From contig NZ_JAOPKC010000008.1 in NCBI RefSeq assembly GCF_025517535.1, forward strand, positions 49,730 to 113,729: a stretch of DNA of 64,000 nucleotides. Direction: 5' to 3'. Source of the stretch: Halapricum hydrolyticum. Lineage in GTDB: Archaea > Halobacteriota > Halobacteria > Halobacteriales > Haloarculaceae. Shown one piece after another: positions 34,260 to 43,441 of this stretch. The position numbers and the translations under genes are program-made. The notes under the pieces were generated by a model, which saw only the letters and a list, made by a program, of their open reading frames with translations, was not told the origin of the DNA and ran no database searches. Within the stretch, counting starts at the first letter, position 1, and each line of letters starts with the position of its first letter.

Positions 34260-36899
34260 CTATCGGATCTGAGTCCCATCTTCTGACAGCGAGGGAATTC
34301 CGGCGTTCACGTTATCGTTCGCGCGCCGTACGGCCCAGCCGACGAGTACGAGCGCAGGGAGACCGATCAAGAAAACAACGCCCAGTAGGCCCCAGTCGGC
34401 GACGTCCAGCGGGACAGTGCCGAAATAGCGGTTCAGCGGCGTGTAGAGAACGGCCAGTTGGAGAGACAGCGACCCGAGGACAGCCGCGAGGAGCCACTGG
34501 TTCGACAGTACCGGTGTCCCCCGCGTCCACCTGACGACGAACAGTTTGGCGAACTCGAAGACGACGAGGCCGGTAAACACCATCGTCAGGGCGTAGGGCG
34601 TCACCTCGGGGGCGCCCCCGAGCGTGTAGAACATCAGGCCGAGCAGGAGTGCAGTCGCGATCAACCCGGCACCGACGATGAATCCGAGCATCCCCCTGTC
34701 GATGATCCCGGTCGCTTCCTCCCGTGGCTGGCGGTCCATCACGTCGCCGCCGGGATCTGCCCCGAGCGCGAGCGCCGGGAGACCGTCGGTGAGCAGGTTC
34801 ACCCACAGCAGCTGGACCGCCGGAAGGATGAGGTAGCCGAAGAGGGACGCGACGAAGACGACGGCGACTTCCGCGGCGTTTGCGCTGAGCAGGTACGCGA
34901 CGAACTTCCAGATGTTGTCGAAGATCGTCCGCCCGCGACGGATGGCGGATCTGATGGACGTGTAATTGTCGTCGAGCAGGACGATGTCGCTGGCCTGCTT
35001 GGCGACGTCCGTCCCCCGGATACCCATCGCGATGCCGACGTCCGCGTTCTTCAGAGCCGGCGCATCGTTGACGCCGTCCCCGGTCATCGCGACCGCGTAC
35101 CCGCTCTCCTGGAGTGCGGTGAGAATCCGGACCTTGTGACTGGGTTCAGCCCGTGCGAACACGTCGATGTCCGCGACGCGCTCTCGGAGCGTTTCCTCGT
35201 CGAGAGCCTCGATCTCCTGGCCGGTGAGGACGTCCGACTCGATACCGACCTGCTCCGCGATGGCACGAGCCGTCACCGCGTTGTCGCCGGTAATCATCTT
35301 CACGTCGATGCCCGCCCGGTGTGTGTCTGCGATGGCGTCTCGGACCTCGGCCCGTGGGGGATCGAGCAGCCCCTGGAGGCCCACGAACACGAGGTTCTCC
35401 TCCGGACCGCCGGCGTCGCCAGAGTCCTTGAACGCGAACCCCAGAACCCGGAGTGCGTCTCCGGCGAAGTCCGCAACTTGCGCTTCGATCGTCGCTCTCG
35501 TCTCCTCGTCGAGCGGGCGGGGACCGTCGGCTGTCAGCACGCGCGTCGAGCGATCGATCACGACCATCGGCGCGCCCTTGACGAAGACGATGTCCTCGTG
35601 AACAGTTGCCATCCGCTTTCGCTCGGACGAGAACGGCACCTCGTCACGTCTCGGTCGGGCACTGCGACGCTCCTCGACATCGATTCCGTAGTCGACAGCC
35701 GCGTTCAGGAGTGCGCGCTCGGTCGGATCACCGCTCTCGGGCGTTGCGTCGTTGCAGAGCGCGCCGATTTCGAAGAGGTGTTCGAGACGGTCGCTCACGA
35801 CGAGTTCGTCCGTCTCGCTGCTGTTGGTCGCTGTCTGCTCGAAACCAGTGCCGCCGACATCTATCACCTCGTCGTAGACCCACGCGGTTCGAACGCGCAT
35901 CTCTCCCTCGGTGAGTGTCCCGGTCTTGTCCGTACAGACGACGTCGACGGAGCCGAGCGCTTCGACGGCCGGGAGCGTCCGGACAAGCGCGTTCTCATCT
36001 GCCATCTTTCGAACGCCCAGTGCGAGCGTCAGCGTCACGACGGCCGGGAGTCCTTCCGGCACAGCGGCGACAGCGAGGGAGACAGCTGTCAGTCCGGCCT
36101 GGAGGAGTCCCCGACCGGAGAAGAGCAAAAGCGGGACGACCAGCGCCGAGAGCGCGACGACCCCGAGGCCGAGTCGCCGACCGAGCTGGTCGAGGTTTCG
36201 CTGGAGTGGCGTCTGGCGGTCTTCGACGCTGACCAGAGCCGTCGCTATCTTCCCCATTTCCGTCTCCATCCCCGTCGTCACGACGACGGCCACGGCATGC
36301 CCGCGGGTGACGTTCGTCCCCTTGTACAGCATGTTCTGGCGCTCGGCGAGCGGCGTCCCGGAGTCCATCACTGCCACGGCCTTCTCGACGGGGACGCTCT
36401 CACCAGTCAGTGCCGCCTCGTCGACCTCGACGTTCTGCTCTTCGAGAATCCGACAGTCCGCCGGGACGACGTCTCCCTGTCCGAGAACGACGACGTCGCC
36501 AGGGACGAGATCGACCGCGTCAGCGTCGTGCTCGACGCCCTCGCGGCGGACGGTGACCGACGGCGTCGCCATCTCGCGGAGCGCGTCGAGGCTGCGTTCG
36601 GCGCGGTACTCCTGGACGAATCCGAACACCCCGTTCAACAGAAGGATGCTACCGATGAGGACGGCGTCGACGACGTGCCCGATAGCGAACGAGAGGACGG
36701 CTGCAACGAACAACACCCCGATGAGTGCACTCGAAAACTGAGCGAGGAAGATCCGGTGTAGACTGCGGCCCTCCTCGCCGGTTATCTCGTTCGGCCCGAC
36801 GGCGTCGCGGCGCACGTCGGCTTCGCTTCGGCCGAGTCCCTCCGGCGACGTGTCGAGTTCCTCGTAGACGGCTTCGAGCGAGCGGGTGTGCCAGTCCAT
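34260..36899 (-). CDS. P-type Ca2+-transporting ATPase (P2A-like)
   Basis: 879-residue cation pump. N-terminal cation-ATPase domain, actuator motif LTGESVP, PEGLP in M4 (281-285), phosphorylation site DKTGTLT (Asp324), nucleotide-binding KGAP, hinge TGDGVNDAPALK, and NLLTDGLPALALG in M6. PEGLP plus the N-x3-D motif in M6 match the Ca2+-binding residues of SERCA/PMR1-type pumps. It exports Ca2+ (or Mn2+) at the expense of ATP. C-terminal helices complete about ten membrane segments. The gene is alone and divergent from a NosD-like lipoprotein gene. Confidence 0.9.
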   Translation of the reverse strand: MDWHTRSLEAVYEELDTSPEGLGRSEADVRRDAVGPNEITGEEGRSLHRIFLAQFSSALIGVLFVAAVLSFAIGHVVDAVLIGSILLLNGVFGFVQEYRAERSLDALREMATPSVTVRREGVEHDADAVDLVPGDVVVLGQGDVVPADCRILEEQNVEVDEAALTGESVPVEKAVAVMDSGTPLAERQNMLYKGTNVTRGHAVAVVVTTGMETEMGKIATALVSVEDRQTPLQRNLDQLGRRLGLGVVALSALVVPLLLFSGRGLLQAGLTAVSLAVAAVPEGLPAVVTLTLALGVRKMADENALVRTLPAVEALGSVDVVCTDKTGTLTEGEMRVRTAWVYDEVIDVGGTGFEQTATNSSETDELVVSDRLEHLFEIGALCNDATPESGDPTERALLNAAVDYGIDVEERRSARPRRDEVPFSSERKRMATVHEDIVFVKGAPMVVIDRSTRVLTADGPRPLDEETRATIEAQVADFAGDALRVLGFAFKDSGDAGGPEENLVFVGLQGLLDPPRAEVRDAIADTHRAGIDVKMITGDNAVTARAIAEQVGIESDVLTGQEIEALDEETLRERVADIDVFARAEPSHKVRILTALQESGYAVAMTGDGVNDAPALKNADVGIAMGIRGTDVAKQASDIVLLDDNYTSIRSAIRRGRTIFDNIWKFVAYLLSANAAEVAVVFVASLFGYLILPAVQLLWVNLLTDGLPALALGADPGGDVMDRQPREEATGIIDRGMLGFIVGAGLIATALLLGLMFYTLGGAPEVTPYALTMVFTGLVVFEFAKLFVVRWTRGTPVLSNQWLLAAVLGSLSLQLAVLYTPLNRYFGTVPLDVADWGLLGVVFLIGLPALVLVGWAVRRANDNVNAGIPSLSEDGTQIR

Positions 36900-37070
36900 A
36901 CGATCTCCGGAGACAGATACTCGAAGGTCCCCCGTCCGGTAAATGAAACCACGTGCTTCTCCTCAATAGTTATACAGGTCAGCGTGGACTGTTCGAGCAG
37001 GGAGAGGGGTGGTATATTATTGACAGACCTTATGACGATGTTTTATGACCTCTGATCACGATATCAGCGC
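36900..37070. promoter_or_regulatory. Divergent promoter region, ATPase and NosD-like lipoprotein
   Basis: AT-rich. TTTTATGACC at 37041-37050 ends 20 bases before ATG 37071 and is the likely TATA box of the plus-strand gene. TTATACAG near 36970 and GTATATTATTGACAG near 37013 are further candidates. Confidence 0.4.
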
Positions 37071-38537
37071 ATGGATGACAGAATCACCCGCCGGACGGTC
37101 CTGGCTGGATCACTCGTGGCGTTGAGCGGCTGTTCGTTCCGTGGTTCCGATAACGGAGACAGAAACGGCACACCGACACCGGGCCCGGACAGCGTGACAG
37201 TCGGCGAGGGGGGATCGTTCGACTCGGTCCAGGCGGCGATCGAAACCGTCGCGGCGGGCGGGCGCGTCGAGATCGCGGCGGGCCGCTATCGCGAAGCGAT
37301 CAGCGTCGACAAACCGGATCTCACGATCGTCGGAACGGGCGAGGTGACCGTCTCGCCCGGCGAGACGGTCGATACCGCGGGGATCAGCGTCGCGGAGTCG
37401 GCATCAGGGGTGACGATCGACGGCGTTACCGTCACCGGTTTCACCGGCTCGCGCGGGACGATCAGTATCCGGGGCGACGACGCGACGGTACGGAACACCG
37501 TCGTCACCGACGGGTTCCTCGGAGTCAGGACGTTCGCGAGCACCGTCACGATCGAGGCGACCGAAGTAAGCGGCTGCAACACCGGCGGCGTCCTCGTCAG
37601 GAACGGCGAGAGCGCGACGTTCACGGACGTGACAGTCGAGTCGAACGGGGGTCCGGGGATCGACGTCGATCGGACGACGACGGTCGGGATCGAGGGGGCA
37701 GTCGTCCGGAACAACGCCTCGCGTGGGATCGACCTGGACCGGGTCGACGTGGCGACCGTACGCGACAGCACGGCTACCGGCAACGAGAGCTACGGCGTCG
37801 ACATCGAACAGTGCGGGGAGGTAACCATCGAGGGGGTCGTCGCCGACGAGAATCGCAACGGCATCGATCTCGAGGGGAACGATTCCGCCGAGATCACGAA
37901 CACCGTCACCCGGACCAACGGGTTCCACGGGATCGCCATCGACCAGGTCGACACGGTGACCATCGACCGAACGACAACCAGCGACAACGGTGCGGCCGGG
38001 ATCGACTGCAACCGGGCCTCGGACGTGACGCTGTCGGGCGTGGCGAGTACGGCCAACGAGACCAGCGGCGTTCGCCTCGTACGATTCGACGAGGCGAACG
38101 TCTCGTCGTCGAATCTGACCGACAACGGGGGGATCGGGCTGTCACTCGCGGACGCACGGATCGGCAGCACGGAGACGTTCGCGGTCTCGGAGACGATCCT
38201 CGCGAACAACGCGATCGGGCTGGACCTCCAGCCGCTGGTCAGTGCTGACGGAAACGTGGTCGAAACGTGTCAGATCGCAGGCAACGAGACCTACGGAATC
38301 AGGAACGGGAGCCGGTCGCAAACGCTGCTCGCAACGGACAATTGGTGGGGCACCGAGGACGGTCCCGGAACCGATCCCGAGATCGACCAGCTCGTCGACC
38401 CGGAGACGGGCACAGCGGCCGACGGGGACGGTAACTGGATATCGAGCGGGCGGACCGCCGGCGTGGCGAGCGTCCGATTCGATCCGGTGGCCACGTCGCC
38501 GCCTCCGGAGCCGACCGCGGGTGCCGAGACGGCCTAA
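37071..38537 (+). CDS. NosD-like right-handed beta-helix lipoprotein
   Basis: 488 residues. Signal with TRRTVLAGSLVALSGC (Tat-type arginines plus LSGC lipobox). Then a repetitive beta-helix from SVTVGEGGSFDSVQAAIETVAAGGRVEIAAGRY through repeated N-G/D-T-V strands (DNGAAGIDCNRASDVTLSGV and similar) to the closing NWWGTEDGPGTDPE, a common end of NosD/PbH1-repeat proteins. Such proteins bind polysaccharides or act as pectate-lyase-like enzymes; NosD itself aids copper-site assembly. No copper-protein genes are near. Displayed on the cell surface. Confidence 0.82.
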   Translation: MDDRITRRTVLAGSLVALSGCSFRGSDNGDRNGTPTPGPDSVTVGEGGSFDSVQAAIETVAAGGRVEIAAGRYREAISVDKPDLTIVGTGEVTVSPGETVDTAGISVAESASGVTIDGVTVTGFTGSRGTISIRGDDATVRNTVVTDGFLGVRTFASTVTIEATEVSGCNTGGVLVRNGESATFTDVTVESNGGPGIDVDRTTTVGIEGAVVRNNASRGIDLDRVDVATVRDSTATGNESYGVDIEQCGEVTIEGVVADENRNGIDLEGNDSAEITNTVTRTNGFHGIAIDQVDTVTIDRTTTSDNGAAGIDCNRASDVTLSGVASTANETSGVRLVRFDEANVSSSNLTDNGGIGLSLADARIGSTETFAVSETILANNAIGLDLQPLVSADGNVVETCQIAGNETYGIRNGSRSQTLLATDNWWGTEDGPGTDPEIDQLVDPETGTAADGDGNWISSGRTAGVASVRFDPVATSPPPEPTAGAETA

Positions 38538-38543
38538 GCAGTC

Positions 38544-39497
38544 TCAACCGTCAGCCGCCGTCGCCGGGAGGTCGTAGGTGACGCCGGTCGCGTCTTCGGA
38601 GACGTCCCACAGTCGCGTCGCGGTGTCCCGGTCGTAGGATCGGTCACTGGACCGCTGTACGTCGGGCGCGCCGCGCATGTTCAGGAAACCGCCGGGTCCG
38701 ACGTAGCTCCCGCCATCGAGATCGTCGACGACGGCGGCGTAGAGCATCGGGAGAGCGCCCTTTCGAGCCGACTGCGCGAAGACGGTGTTTGCGAGTTTCA
38801 TCGCCGCATACACGAGTTTCGAGCCGGATTCGCGACCCGTCCGGGCCTGGAGGTTCGTGTCCGCGTAGCCGGGATGGACGGCGACGCTGGTGACCTCGTC
38901 GATCCCCGCTGCGTCGAGCCGCCGCTGGAGTTCGTAGGCGAACAGGACGTTCGCGAGTTTGCTCTGGCCGTAGGCGTCCCACTTGTCGTAGTTGCGTTCC
39001 CCGTGGAGGTCGTCGAAGTCCATCTCCCCGCGCTCGTGCATGCCACTGGACTGTGTGACGACGCGTGCTTCGCCGTTGCTCGTCCGCAAGAGATCGAGCA
39101 GGTGGCCCGTGAGCGCGAAGTGTCCGAGGTGGTTGACGCCGAACTGCGCCTCGAAGCCGTCCGCGGTCTCGCGTCGTGGGATCGCCATGACGCCGGCGTT
39201 GTTGCAGAGGACGTCGAGCGAGTCGTAGGTCTCGTGAACGCCTTCGGAGAAGTCCTGGATCGACTTGCGGTCGCCCAGATCACACTCGCGGACGTCAAGG
39301 TGGCCGTCCGGATCCGTAGCTTCGATCCGCCGCCTGGCGTCGTTGCCTCGCTCGACGCTCCGGCAGGCCATCACGACGGTCGCCCCGCGCTGTGCGAACA
39401 CCCGCGTCGCCTCGAACCCGAGCCCGCTGTTCGCCCCGGTGACGACGATCACATGATCGTCGAGGCGCGGCACGTCGTCGACTGACCAGTTTCTCAT
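38544..39497 (-). CDS. Short-chain dehydrogenase/reductase
   Basis: 317-residue NAD(P)-dependent oxidoreductase of the retinol-dehydrogenase-like SDR group. Motifs: VTGANSGLGFEATRVFAQRG (TG-x3-G-x-G), LCNNAGVM (NNAG), catalytic Ser in VTQSSGMHE and YGQSK (Tyr-x3-Lys). Start at 39497 is chosen because the longer frame upstream has no domain content and overlaps the divergent promoter. Convergent with the NosD-like gene (6 bases apart) and divergent from a glutaredoxin-like gene. Substrate unknown. Confidence 0.87.
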   Translation of the reverse strand: MRNWSVDDVPRLDDHVIVVTGANSGLGFEATRVFAQRGATVVMACRSVERGNDARRRIEATDPDGHLDVRECDLGDRKSIQDFSEGVHETYDSLDVLCNNAGVMAIPRRETADGFEAQFGVNHLGHFALTGHLLDLLRTSNGEARVVTQSSGMHERGEMDFDDLHGERNYDKWDAYGQSKLANVLFAYELQRRLDAAGIDEVTSVAVHPGYADTNLQARTGRESGSKLVYAAMKLANTVFAQSARKGALPMLYAAVVDDLDGGSYVGPGGFLNMRGAPDVQRSSDRSYDRDTATRLWDVSEDATGVTYDLPATAADG

Positions 39498-39550
39498 GGA
39501 CAGCCAAACGGGCCGGAAGGCAAAAACGGACACGACGCGAAGCACGGTCG

Positions 39551-39808
39551 ATGACCGATCCGGTCCCGATCACCGTGTATCGCCGCCAGCCCTGCGAGCT
39601 CTGCGAAGAGGCCATCGAGACGATCGAATCGGTCGCCAGCGCGGCGGAGATTACCGTCGAAATCGAGACTGTCGACGTGGATGGTGACCCCGACCTCCGC
39701 GAGCGGTACGGCGACCGCGTGCCGGTCGTGGCCGTCGACGGTCTCGAGCGGTTCGAGCTGTTCGTCGACGAAACCGAACTGGCCGGCGCGCTCAGGGACG
39801 CCAGCTAA
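39551..39808 (+). CDS. Glutaredoxin-like thiol protein
   Basis: 85 residues. ITVYRRQPCELCEEAIETIES carries a CxxC redox motif after the first strand; DPDLRERYGDRVPVVAVDG has the cis-proline of the thioredoxin fold. This is the small glutaredoxin-like (DUF836) form used as a general thiol-disulfide exchanger. Divergent from the SDR gene with 53 bases between the starts. Confidence 0.85.
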   Translation: MTDPVPITVYRRQPCELCEEAIETIESVASAAEITVEIETVDVDGDPDLRERYGDRVPVVAVDGLERFELFVDETELAGALRDAS

Positions 39809-39831
39809 ACGCTCCGATCCGACGAGACGCG

Positions 39832-40006
39832 CTCGTCGAATCCGTCGAGCCGGTCGAGGACCACGTCGCGAACCTGCCGAATCGGTCGAGGACAGCATCG
39901 TGCGCCTCGCCGCCGGTCACTCGTCGAACCCATCGGTCAGTCGAGACTCACTCGTCGAACCCGTCGAGTCGGTCGAGAATGGCGTCGTGCGCCCCGCCGT
40001 TGGTCG
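39832..40006. repeat. Degenerate tandem copies of the IMPase gene 3' end
   Basis: The 3'-end sequence of the next gene (CTCGTCGAACCCGTCGAG at 39950-39967 followed by GTCGTGCGCCCCGCCG) recurs imperfectly at 39832-39860 (CTCGTCGAATCCGTCGAG), 39896-39912 and 39928-39945. The copies contain small insertions and no longer code. Confidence 0.6.
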
Positions 40007-40739
40007 CGACGATCCCGTCGCTGTCGGGCGTCCACGAATCGCCGGCGAGATCGGTGACGGTTCCGCCGGCACGCTCGACCATGTGCGCGCCGGCGACAGT
40101 GTCCCAGGCATGCGGCGGGAAGGGGCCGACGGTCGCGTCCAGCGACCCGGCAGCGACGAGCGCGAGCGTCACCTGCGCCGAGCCGAGCCGTCGGACGTCG
40201 CCCAGTTCGGTCACCAGTCGGGTCGTCAGTCCGGCGAACCGTTCCCTGTCGGCCCGACTCCCGCTGTACCGGAGGATCGGCGCGACGACGAACGAGTCGG
40301 GGTCGGATCGGTCGCTGACGGCCAGCGAAGCGCCGTCCCCGGTCGCGCGTTCGGGCCCGGCGAGATACCGCTCGTCCCGGGCCGGAGCGACGACAGCACC
40401 GGCGACGGGGTCGCCGTCCCGGACGACTGCCACGGCGGGTGCCCACGTCAAAAGCCCGTGGACGAAGTTCGTGGTGCCGTCGATGGGATCGATCACCCAG
40501 GCTTCGCCGCTGTCCGGGACAGTCTTTCGGAAGTCCTGTTCTTCGGCGACGATGGCCGCGTCCGGATCGTACTCGCGGACGACCTCGACGATTCGTTTCT
40601 GGGCACGCCGGTCGGCCTCGGTGACGAGATCCATCGACGTCGCCTTGGTCTCGACGGCGACATCGCCGCGGAAGTACTCCATCGCGAGGTCGGCTCCGGC
40701 GTCGGCTGCTCGTTCGGCGACCGCCAGCAGGTCGGACAT
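39948..40739 (-). CDS. Inositol monophosphatase family phosphatase
   Basis: 263-residue Mg2+-dependent, lithium-sensitive-type phosphatase. It has the metal-binding EEQDF and DPIDGTTNFVHGL motifs (residues about 70-95) and WDTVAGAHMVERAGG near the C-terminus. Archaeal members hydrolyse inositol-1-phosphate and/or fructose-1,6-bisphosphate (dual activity), so it may serve gluconeogenesis. The start at 40739 is chosen (MSDLLAVAERAADAG). Its 3' end is followed by decayed copies of itself. Confidence 0.87.
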   Translation of the reverse strand: MSDLLAVAERAADAGADLAMEYFRGDVAVETKATSMDLVTEADRRAQKRIVEVVREYDPDAAIVAEEQDFRKTVPDSGEAWVIDPIDGTTNFVHGLLTWAPAVAVVRDGDPVAGAVVAPARDERYLAGPERATGDGASLAVSDRSDPDSFVVAPILRYSGSRADRERFAGLTTRLVTELGDVRRLGSAQVTLALVAAGSLDATVGPFPPHAWDTVAGAHMVERAGGTVTDLAGDSWTPDSDGIVATNGGAHDAILDRLDGFDE

Positions 40740-41124
40740 ATATCGACTGACGCGCAACCGGGGAAAGAACCCGTCGGCTGGCGTCCCCTCGTTACGGATC
40801 GATGTGCGGGGGGATCGATCCCGGATCGTTCAGTGCACGACCCGGTAACCACTGCCGGCGCAGATACATTTATTATTAATCGTTAACTATTGAGCCATGG
40901 CATTCTCTGCGTCGGAACGACAGCAAAAAGGGAAAGGGGAGAATGCCAACGGGAGACCAGGGGTGGTACCCAGACGCACGCCGACCGAACGAACGGGACC
41001 GAAGAACGAGTGTTTGACCGGCACCCAGGGGATGAAACGAGCCAATCAGGAAAGTAGGTGGCAGCGGCCTTGTGCGTGGGATCCAGGGGGTATTGTCGTC
41101 ATTTCCAGGGTGATTGATGAGACG
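40740..41124. other. 385-bp gap with strong promoter but no clear gene
   Basis: ATTTATTATTAAT at 40868-40880 is one of the best TATA-like sequences of the window. It precedes a perfect 10-bp inverted repeat, TGGCATTCTC at 40898-40907 and GAGAATGCCA at 40938-40947. A frame opening with ATG 40897 runs on as antisense of the metzincin gene and has no domain. A non-coding RNA or a leaderless small gene is possible. Confidence 0.4.
40868..40880 (+). promoter_or_regulatory. Strong TATA-like element without a recognised gene
   Basis: AT-only stretch ending 16 bases before ATG 40897 and 17 bases before the hairpin. It could drive an unannotated RNA on the plus strand. Confidence 0.4.
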
Positions 41125-41646
41125 CTAGAGGACCTCGCGCTGGCACGAGCCACAGAGGTGCTGTTCCTTGACGTCAACTTCGCGGACGGTCGGCGAGAAG
41201 CTCATGACACAGCGCTTGTTGTCACAGTGTTCGAGCCCGAGCGTGTGGCCGATCTCGTGGACGACCTCCTTGCGGACGCGCTCGGCGAAGACCTCACCGG
41301 ACGAGCGGTTCGTGAGCCCGCCGTCGGAAGACGTCTGCAGGCGATACGTCGAGATGACCGAGCCGTTGCCGTCGAGGTAGGCGAGCCCGAAGACGTAGTT
41401 GCGCCGCCGGTAGAACAGGTCCTTGTCCGTGATAGCGATGTTCTTCTGCCCCTCCCCGATGTCGCTGGCGAGCTCGATGAACTCCTCGGCCCGGTACTGC
41501 TCGCGGTTCGAGTCGTACGCGCCCGTCGGAATCGGCTGGGTGTCGTGGACAGTCACGTCACAGTCATAGACAGAGCGCAGTCCGGCCGACGCCTCACGCT
41601 TGACGGAGGCGGACACGTCACCGACCGGCACGATATCGACGTGCAT
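41125..41646 (-). CDS. amzA: Archaemetzincin-type zinc metalloprotease
   Basis: 173-residue metalloprotease. The active site HEIGHTLGLEHC has the zinc-binding HExxHxxGxxH pattern, followed by CVMSFS (Met-turn-like) and a HLCGSC segment; the four cysteines after the active site (CDNKRC and CGSC) match the extra structural zinc site of archaemetzincins. Start at 41646 (MHVDIVPVGDVS) is used since a preceding frame extension lacks conservation. It is divergent from the HAD gene at 41743. Confidence 0.9.
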   Translation of the reverse strand: MHVDIVPVGDVSASVKREASAGLRSVYDCDVTVHDTQPIPTGAYDSNREQYRAEEFIELASDIGEGQKNIAITDKDLFYRRRNYVFGLAYLDGNGSVISTYRLQTSSDGGLTNRSSGEVFAERVRKEVVHEIGHTLGLEHCDNKRCVMSFSPTVREVDVKEQHLCGSCQREVL

Positions 41647-41742
41647 GTATCCCGGTATGGGGGACAGCAAAGTGAATGTTACTCCCGCGAGGCCACATTC
41701 CCGACAGCAATCCCTATCAACGAGGACGCCGAGTGAACAGAC

Positions 41743-42633
41743 ATGCACGCAGACACACTCGTTCTCGACGTCGACGGCGTCCTGGTGGACGTCGCCGGGT
41801 CCTATCGCCGTGCGATCGTCGAGAGCGTCGAACGGGTCTACGGGGAGGCGATCGCCCAGCCCGCGATCCAGCAGTTCAAAGACGCCGGTGGGTTCAACAA
41901 CGACTGGGAGTTGACCGACGCCGTCGCGCTGTACGTCCTGGCCGGTCGCGAGGGGTTCCCGCTGAGCATCGAGACCTTCACCAGCCGGATCGACGCCTCG
42001 GGTGGCGGCCTCGCCGCGGCCCGGTCGGTCGTCGACGACGAACTGGATCCGGCCCCGCGCGAGCGCGTCCTCGACGCCTGGGACCGAGACCGACTCCGGG
42101 ACGTCTTCCAGCAGCTATATCTCGGGGCAAATCTCTACCGGGAACTCGAAGGCGGCTCGCCAGAACTGCACACCCGAGGCTACATCCACGACGAGCCAGT
42201 CCTGCTGGATCCGGAGACCCGCGAGGCACTGACCGAGCGGTTCGAGATCGGCGTTTTGACCGGTCGTCCAGCCGCCGAGGCCGACATCGCGCTCGAACGC
42301 GTCGGGCTCGACGTGCCGGAGGAACACCGGTTCACGATGGACGACTGGGAAGCGGGCAAACCCGATCCGACCGCACTGGTGACCCTTGCAGAACGTCTTG
42401 ACGGCGAGGTGATCGCCTTCGCGGGCGATACGCTCGACGACGTCCGGACGGCACAAAACGCCGCCGACGCGGACCCGGACCGAACCTATCACGGAATCGG
42501 CGTACTGACTGGCGGGCTCAGCGGCGAAAGCGGCCGTGAGAAGTTCGAACGCGCCGGCGCGAGCGCTGTCGTCGAGTCGGTCAACGACCTGCCCGAGTTG
42601 CTAGAGTGCGTCGAAGAGCCGCCGGCGAACTGA
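41743..42633 (+). CDS. HAD superfamily hydrolase (TIGR01548-like)
   Basis: 296 residues. HAD motif I is LVLDVDGVLVDVAGSYRRAI, motif II lies in GVLTGRP, motif III in WEAGKPDP and motif IV in FAGDTLDDVRTAQNA. The insertion after motif I, including GGFNNDWELTDA, is typical of the TIGR01548 haloarchaeal/cyanobacterial HAD group. Substrate unknown. The next gene follows after 39 bases on the same strand but has its own TATA-like element. Confidence 0.85.
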   Translation: MHADTLVLDVDGVLVDVAGSYRRAIVESVERVYGEAIAQPAIQQFKDAGGFNNDWELTDAVALYVLAGREGFPLSIETFTSRIDASGGGLAAARSVVDDELDPAPRERVLDAWDRDRLRDVFQQLYLGANLYRELEGGSPELHTRGYIHDEPVLLDPETREALTERFEIGVLTGRPAAEADIALERVGLDVPEEHRFTMDDWEAGKPDPTALVTLAERLDGEVIAFAGDTLDDVRTAQNAADADPDRTYHGIGVLTGGLSGESGREKFERAGASAVVESVNDLPELLECVEEPPAN

Positions 42634-42642
42634 TCGCGGAAC

Positions 42643-42650
42643 GCTTAACC
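42643..42650 (+). promoter_or_regulatory. TATA-like element of npdG
   Basis: GCTTAACC ends 22 bases before ATG 42673, the spacing for a leaderless start. Confidence 0.35.
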
Positions 42651-42672
42651 ACTTCTCGGCGAAGATACCGGT

Positions 42673-43338
42673 ATGCGAATCGCGATACTCGGCGGTACGG
42701 GAGACATCGGCGAGGGACTGGCGCTGCGGTGGGGCTATGACACCGATCACGAGCTCGTGATCGGCTCGCGCGAGGCCGACCGTGCCCGAGCGAAGGCAAA
42801 CGAGTACGAGACGGAACTGGACAGCCGTGGCCTGGACGTGACTATCGAGGGAGCGAAAAACTCCGACGCCGCGGCCAACGCCGACGTGGTCGTCGCAGCG
42901 GTCCCGGCGTACCATCTTACGGATACGATCGACGCGGTCGCGGACGAACTGGACGACGCGGTACTCGTCAGTCCCGCGGTCGGCATGCAACGCGACGCGG
43001 ACGGCTTTCACTACAATCCGCCCAGCGCCGGCAGCGTGACCGCACTGGCAGCCGACGCCGCACCCGAAGACGTGCCTGTCGTCGGCGCGTTCCACAACCT
43101 CGCGGCCGGCCGGCTGGCGAACCTGGACGCCGATCTCGGGATCGACACGCTCCTGGTCGGTGACGATCCCGACGCCAAGTCGACGGTCGCTGATCTGGCC
43201 GGCGGGATCGAAGGGCTGCGACCGCTCGATGCCGGCGGGATCGCCAACGCGCCCGAGATCGAGGGGATCACGCCGCTTTTGATCAACGTCGCCCAGCACA
43301 ACGACAGACTGCACGACCTGGGCGTTCGGTTCGAGTAG
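42673..43338 (+). CDS. npdG: NADPH-dependent F420 reductase
   Basis: Transfers hydride between NADP(H) and coenzyme F420. The 221-residue protein starts MRIAILGGTGDIGEGLALRWG, the Rossmann-type NADP-binding loop of FNO/NpdG proteins, and then has VIGSREADRARAKANEY, ADVVVAAVPAYHLTDTI, a VGAFHNLAAGRLANLD segment for F420 contact, and a C-terminal EIEGITPLLINV. The window also holds F420-related mer and cofE, supporting the call. Confidence 0.9.
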   Translation: MRIAILGGTGDIGEGLALRWGYDTDHELVIGSREADRARAKANEYETELDSRGLDVTIEGAKNSDAAANADVVVAAVPAYHLTDTIDAVADELDDAVLVSPAVGMQRDADGFHYNPPSAGSVTALAADAAPEDVPVVGAFHNLAAGRLANLDADLGIDTLLVGDDPDAKSTVADLAGGIEGLRPLDAGGIANAPEIEGITPLLINVAQHNDRLHDLGVRFE

Positions 43339-43411
43339 CGACGTTCGAGCAGGTGGTCGCCCCGTCGACGCTCGACCGAGTGGCATTCGATTCGGTTCTG
43401 GAATGCTGAAG

Positions 43412-43418
43412 TTTATTA
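43412..43418 (+). promoter_or_regulatory. TATA box of nikR-like gene
   Basis: TTTATTA, 23 bases before ATG 43442. The spacing predicts a leaderless mRNA. Confidence 0.5.
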
Positions 43419-43441
43419 ACTCACACCCGCTCGGTTAGTAT

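Noticed and set aside
34458..36761. 767-codon plus-strand frame opposite the P-type ATPase
   Set aside because: All P-ATPase motifs are on the minus strand; the plus frame has no domain and only reflects third-position GC bias.
40897..41736. 279-codon plus-strand frame
   Set aside because: Most of it is the antisense of the archaemetzincin gene with its zinc site. The first 200 bases may be a separate transcript, kept as a finding.
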